Positions 62,255 through 64,000 of a stretch of DNA of 64,000 nucleotides are shown one piece after another. Made by a program: the position numbers and the translations under genes. The stretch lies in NCBI GenBank assembly GCA_037178675.1, contig JAYMGJ010000751.1, positions 17,188-81,187 on the forward strand, read 5' to 3'. The stretch's first letter is position 1; each line of letters starts with the position of its first letter. The DNA comes from Scleroderma bovista (Eukaryota; Basidiomycota; Agaricomycetes; Boletales; Sclerodermataceae). The notes beneath the pieces are model-generated. The model was not told where the DNA came from. It searched no databases and saw only the letters and a list, made by a program, of their open reading frames with translations.

Positions 62255-63701
62255 ATGTTCTTCTCTAAAGTGTTGTCGACGTTACTCTTTCTTGCTGGTA
62301 TTTCATCTGTCCACGCATCCCCGTTCAGAACTACTGCTGGTACAGGAAAGGTCACACTCAGCGTCGCTGCCAAAGTGAAGGAAAGAGGAATCACCAACAT
62401 TGCCGAGGCCGACCGAGCCAGAGTTAAAGCCCTGCGCGAGGGACGGTTGAAGAAGCGTGACGTCACAGTTGGTATCATGAATGGCCAAGTAATATACACC
62501 GCCAAGGTTGGCGTCGGAAGCCCTCCAACGGAGTGTGAGTGCTCCGCCTCACGAATCCTCATCTATAGCTTTTTAAAAGCTCCTTCACCTGAGATAGATA
62601 CACTGCTCGTTGATACGGGAAGTTCTAACACTTGGGTTGGTGCGAACCAACCATATGTCTCCACGAATACTAGCCGCGCTACGGGTAATACTATTGTACG
62701 CTTCTGAGTATCTAAGCCGTCTTCTATGTTTCACGCATTTGCAGTCGATATCCTATGGGTCCGGATCGTTCTACGGAAATGAATATATGGATACGATCAC
62801 GTTTGACAGTGCTCTGACTATCAGCCAACAATCCATTGGCGTTGCGACCCAGTCTGGTGGGCTAGAGGGCACTGGTATCGATGGTATTCTCGGTCTTGGT
62901 CCCAAAGACCTTACCCAAGGCACTACCTCCAACACCTTTTCAGTCCCAACCGTGATCGACAATCTCTATGCTGCAGGAAAAATCAATAGCGCAGTTCTTG
63001 GCATCTACTTTACTCCAGCCTCAGCTTCGAACGTCGGCGAGCTTACGTTTGGTGGCTATGACCCCTCTGTTCTCACCAGCGCAATGAAGTACGCGTCGAT
63101 CACGAAAACTTATCCAGCGAGTACCTTTTGGGGAATAGACCAGGGTGTTTCTTATGGTGGTGAGACCGTCTTATCCGGCGCTGGTATCGTCGACACTGGT
63201 ACCACTCTGATTCTCATTGCGACTGGTGCAGTGGCTTTATTTACTGGGAGACATAACCATGGGCTAACTCCTGCACTGTTCTAGATGCCTTCCAAGCGTA
63301 CCAGGCTGCGACAGGTGGTGTCTTGGACAAGACAACGGGGCTCCTGAGCATCACACAATTGCAGTACGATAACCTCAAGACATTGAGTTTTCGCATTGGG
63401 GAATCTACATACGATCTTACTCCGAATGCGCAAATATGGCCACGGTCACTCAACAGTGCGATTGGCGGCAGGAGTGATGGCATCTACTTAGTCGTCTCTG
63501 ACATCGGGACCCCATCCGGATCTGGGATGGACTTTGTCAACGGGTATACTTTTTTGTATGTCATCCAGTCTACTAATGTGTGCCTTTGAGCTGATGTGTT
63601 TCAATGGCGACGATAGAGAGCGTTTTTATAGCGTTTATGATACAACCAACTCTCTCGTCGGCTTTGCGACCACCAATTATACTGCTTCTACCGGGAACTA
63701 A
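62255..63701 (+). CDS. Secreted aspartic protease (pepsin A1, polyporopepsin-like)
   Basis: Secreted acid endopeptidase. The signal peptide MFFSKVLSTLLFLAGISSVHA is followed by a propeptide ending near GRLKKRDVTV, a dibasic processing site. The mature part shows VGVGSPPTEYTLLVDTGSSNTWVGA (first catalytic Asp, split by the intron 62535-62597), SYGSGSFYGNEY (flap), GIDGILGLGPKDLTQGTTS, ELTFGGYD, YWGID-like FWGIDQ, GIVDTGTTLI (second catalytic Asp), TPNAQIWPRSLN and YSVYDTTNSLVGFATT. Each junction checks in frame: TEY-TLLVD, NTI-SISYG, IAT-DAFQAY and TFL-ERFYS. The stop TAA is at 63699-63701. About 400 residues, normal for the family. Confidence 0.93.
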
Positions 63702-64000
63702 ATAGAAAGATTTATGTCCGAGACGTGCTTTCCCGTTCTTGCGCGCTGTACATGATGAATGTTGTCACTGATCCTCCTACAGCCAGTTTTTTTTTTTGAA
63801 CTTCTCGGTCATTCCTGTTGTTATTGTTTTTTCCCTTTGATGCTATGTATTCCTTGACGGCTGTAGTTCGTCATTATTAGGAAGTGAGATAGATGTAAAG
63901 CTGCCTTGATTAAGTCGTTCGTACCCAGCATCTCTTTGAGAATTCCAACGTGAGCATGAGGCAAGTCCGGGCAATGTCTTCGCGAGCAAGCAGACAAAGT
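63702..64000. other. 3' flank of the protease gene
   Basis: Contains a T-run (63789-63798) and AT-rich sequence consistent with a 3' untranslated region. No further gene starts before the window ends. Confidence 0.4.

Overview
The window is nuclear DNA of a filamentous basidiomycete, almost certainly an Agaricomycete. Genes are dense and cut by many 45-65 bp GT-AG introns. TRP1 is a glutaminase-IGPS-PRAI fusion. Several gene types typical of mushroom-forming fungi are present: DUF6589, DUF6534, DUF4470/MYND, the ENELWW-type kinases and polyporopepsin-like aspartic proteases. No prokaryotic, organellar or viral sequence was recognised.

Layout. 0-1.2 kb: a 3-hydroxyacyl-CoA dehydrogenase (minus) with a 7-nt microexon. 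1.3-10.1 kb: a decayed flavin monooxygenase (FMO) copy broken by two insertions. The first is a 5.8-kb element carrying two convergent genes, a DUF6589 protein and a RecQ-like helicase. It is bounded by an 8-9 bp target duplication that can be read against an uninterrupted paralogous site at 21.99 kb. The second is a 1.6-kb terminal-inverted-repeat element filled with GTC-rich tandem repeats. 10.1-12.8 kb: no gene recognised. 12.8-16.3 kb: a large low-complexity protein (minus). 16.5-19.8 kb: glucosidase II alpha (minus). 20.0-23.2 kb: another FMO relic followed by an intact 11-exon FMO gene. 24.8-25.3 kb: an F-box relic. 25.3-27.8 kb: TRP1. 28.8-30.7 kb: a Fic-domain protein. 32.5-34.1 kb: a DUF6534-like membrane protein. 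34.6-36.5 kb: a cell-wall-integrity type MAP kinase (minus). 37.3-37.5 kb: a 263-bp palindromic MITE. 38.2-39.9 kb: TFIIIA (minus). 40.2-40.9 kb: nicotinamidase (minus), divergent from phospholipid:diacylglycerol acyltransferase at 41.1-44.2 kb. 44.6-45.6 kb: a CENP-B/pogo-type DNA-binding protein without a transposase core. 46.1-49.9 kb: a DUF4470 protein. 51.0-53.7 kb: mitochondrial EF-G (minus). 54.8-56.2 kb: a fungal-specific kinase (minus), with a decayed paralogue at 57.9-58.5 kb. 58.8-61.0 kb: a BOR1-type borate transporter (minus). 62.3-63.7 kb: a secreted aspartic protease.

Most genes are unrelated housekeeping or lineage-specific genes and do not form a pathway cluster. The coherent new unit is the 5.8-kb element: two genes starting close to the two ends and converging in the middle, flanked by inverted subterminal repeats and a target duplication. 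I interpret it as a DNA transposon in which DUF6589 may be the transposase and the helicase an accessory factor. This copy is probably dead, because the DUF6589 frame has one internal TGA. Exon boundaries given are my own readings of splice signals checked for reading-frame continuity; none is supported by transcript data here.
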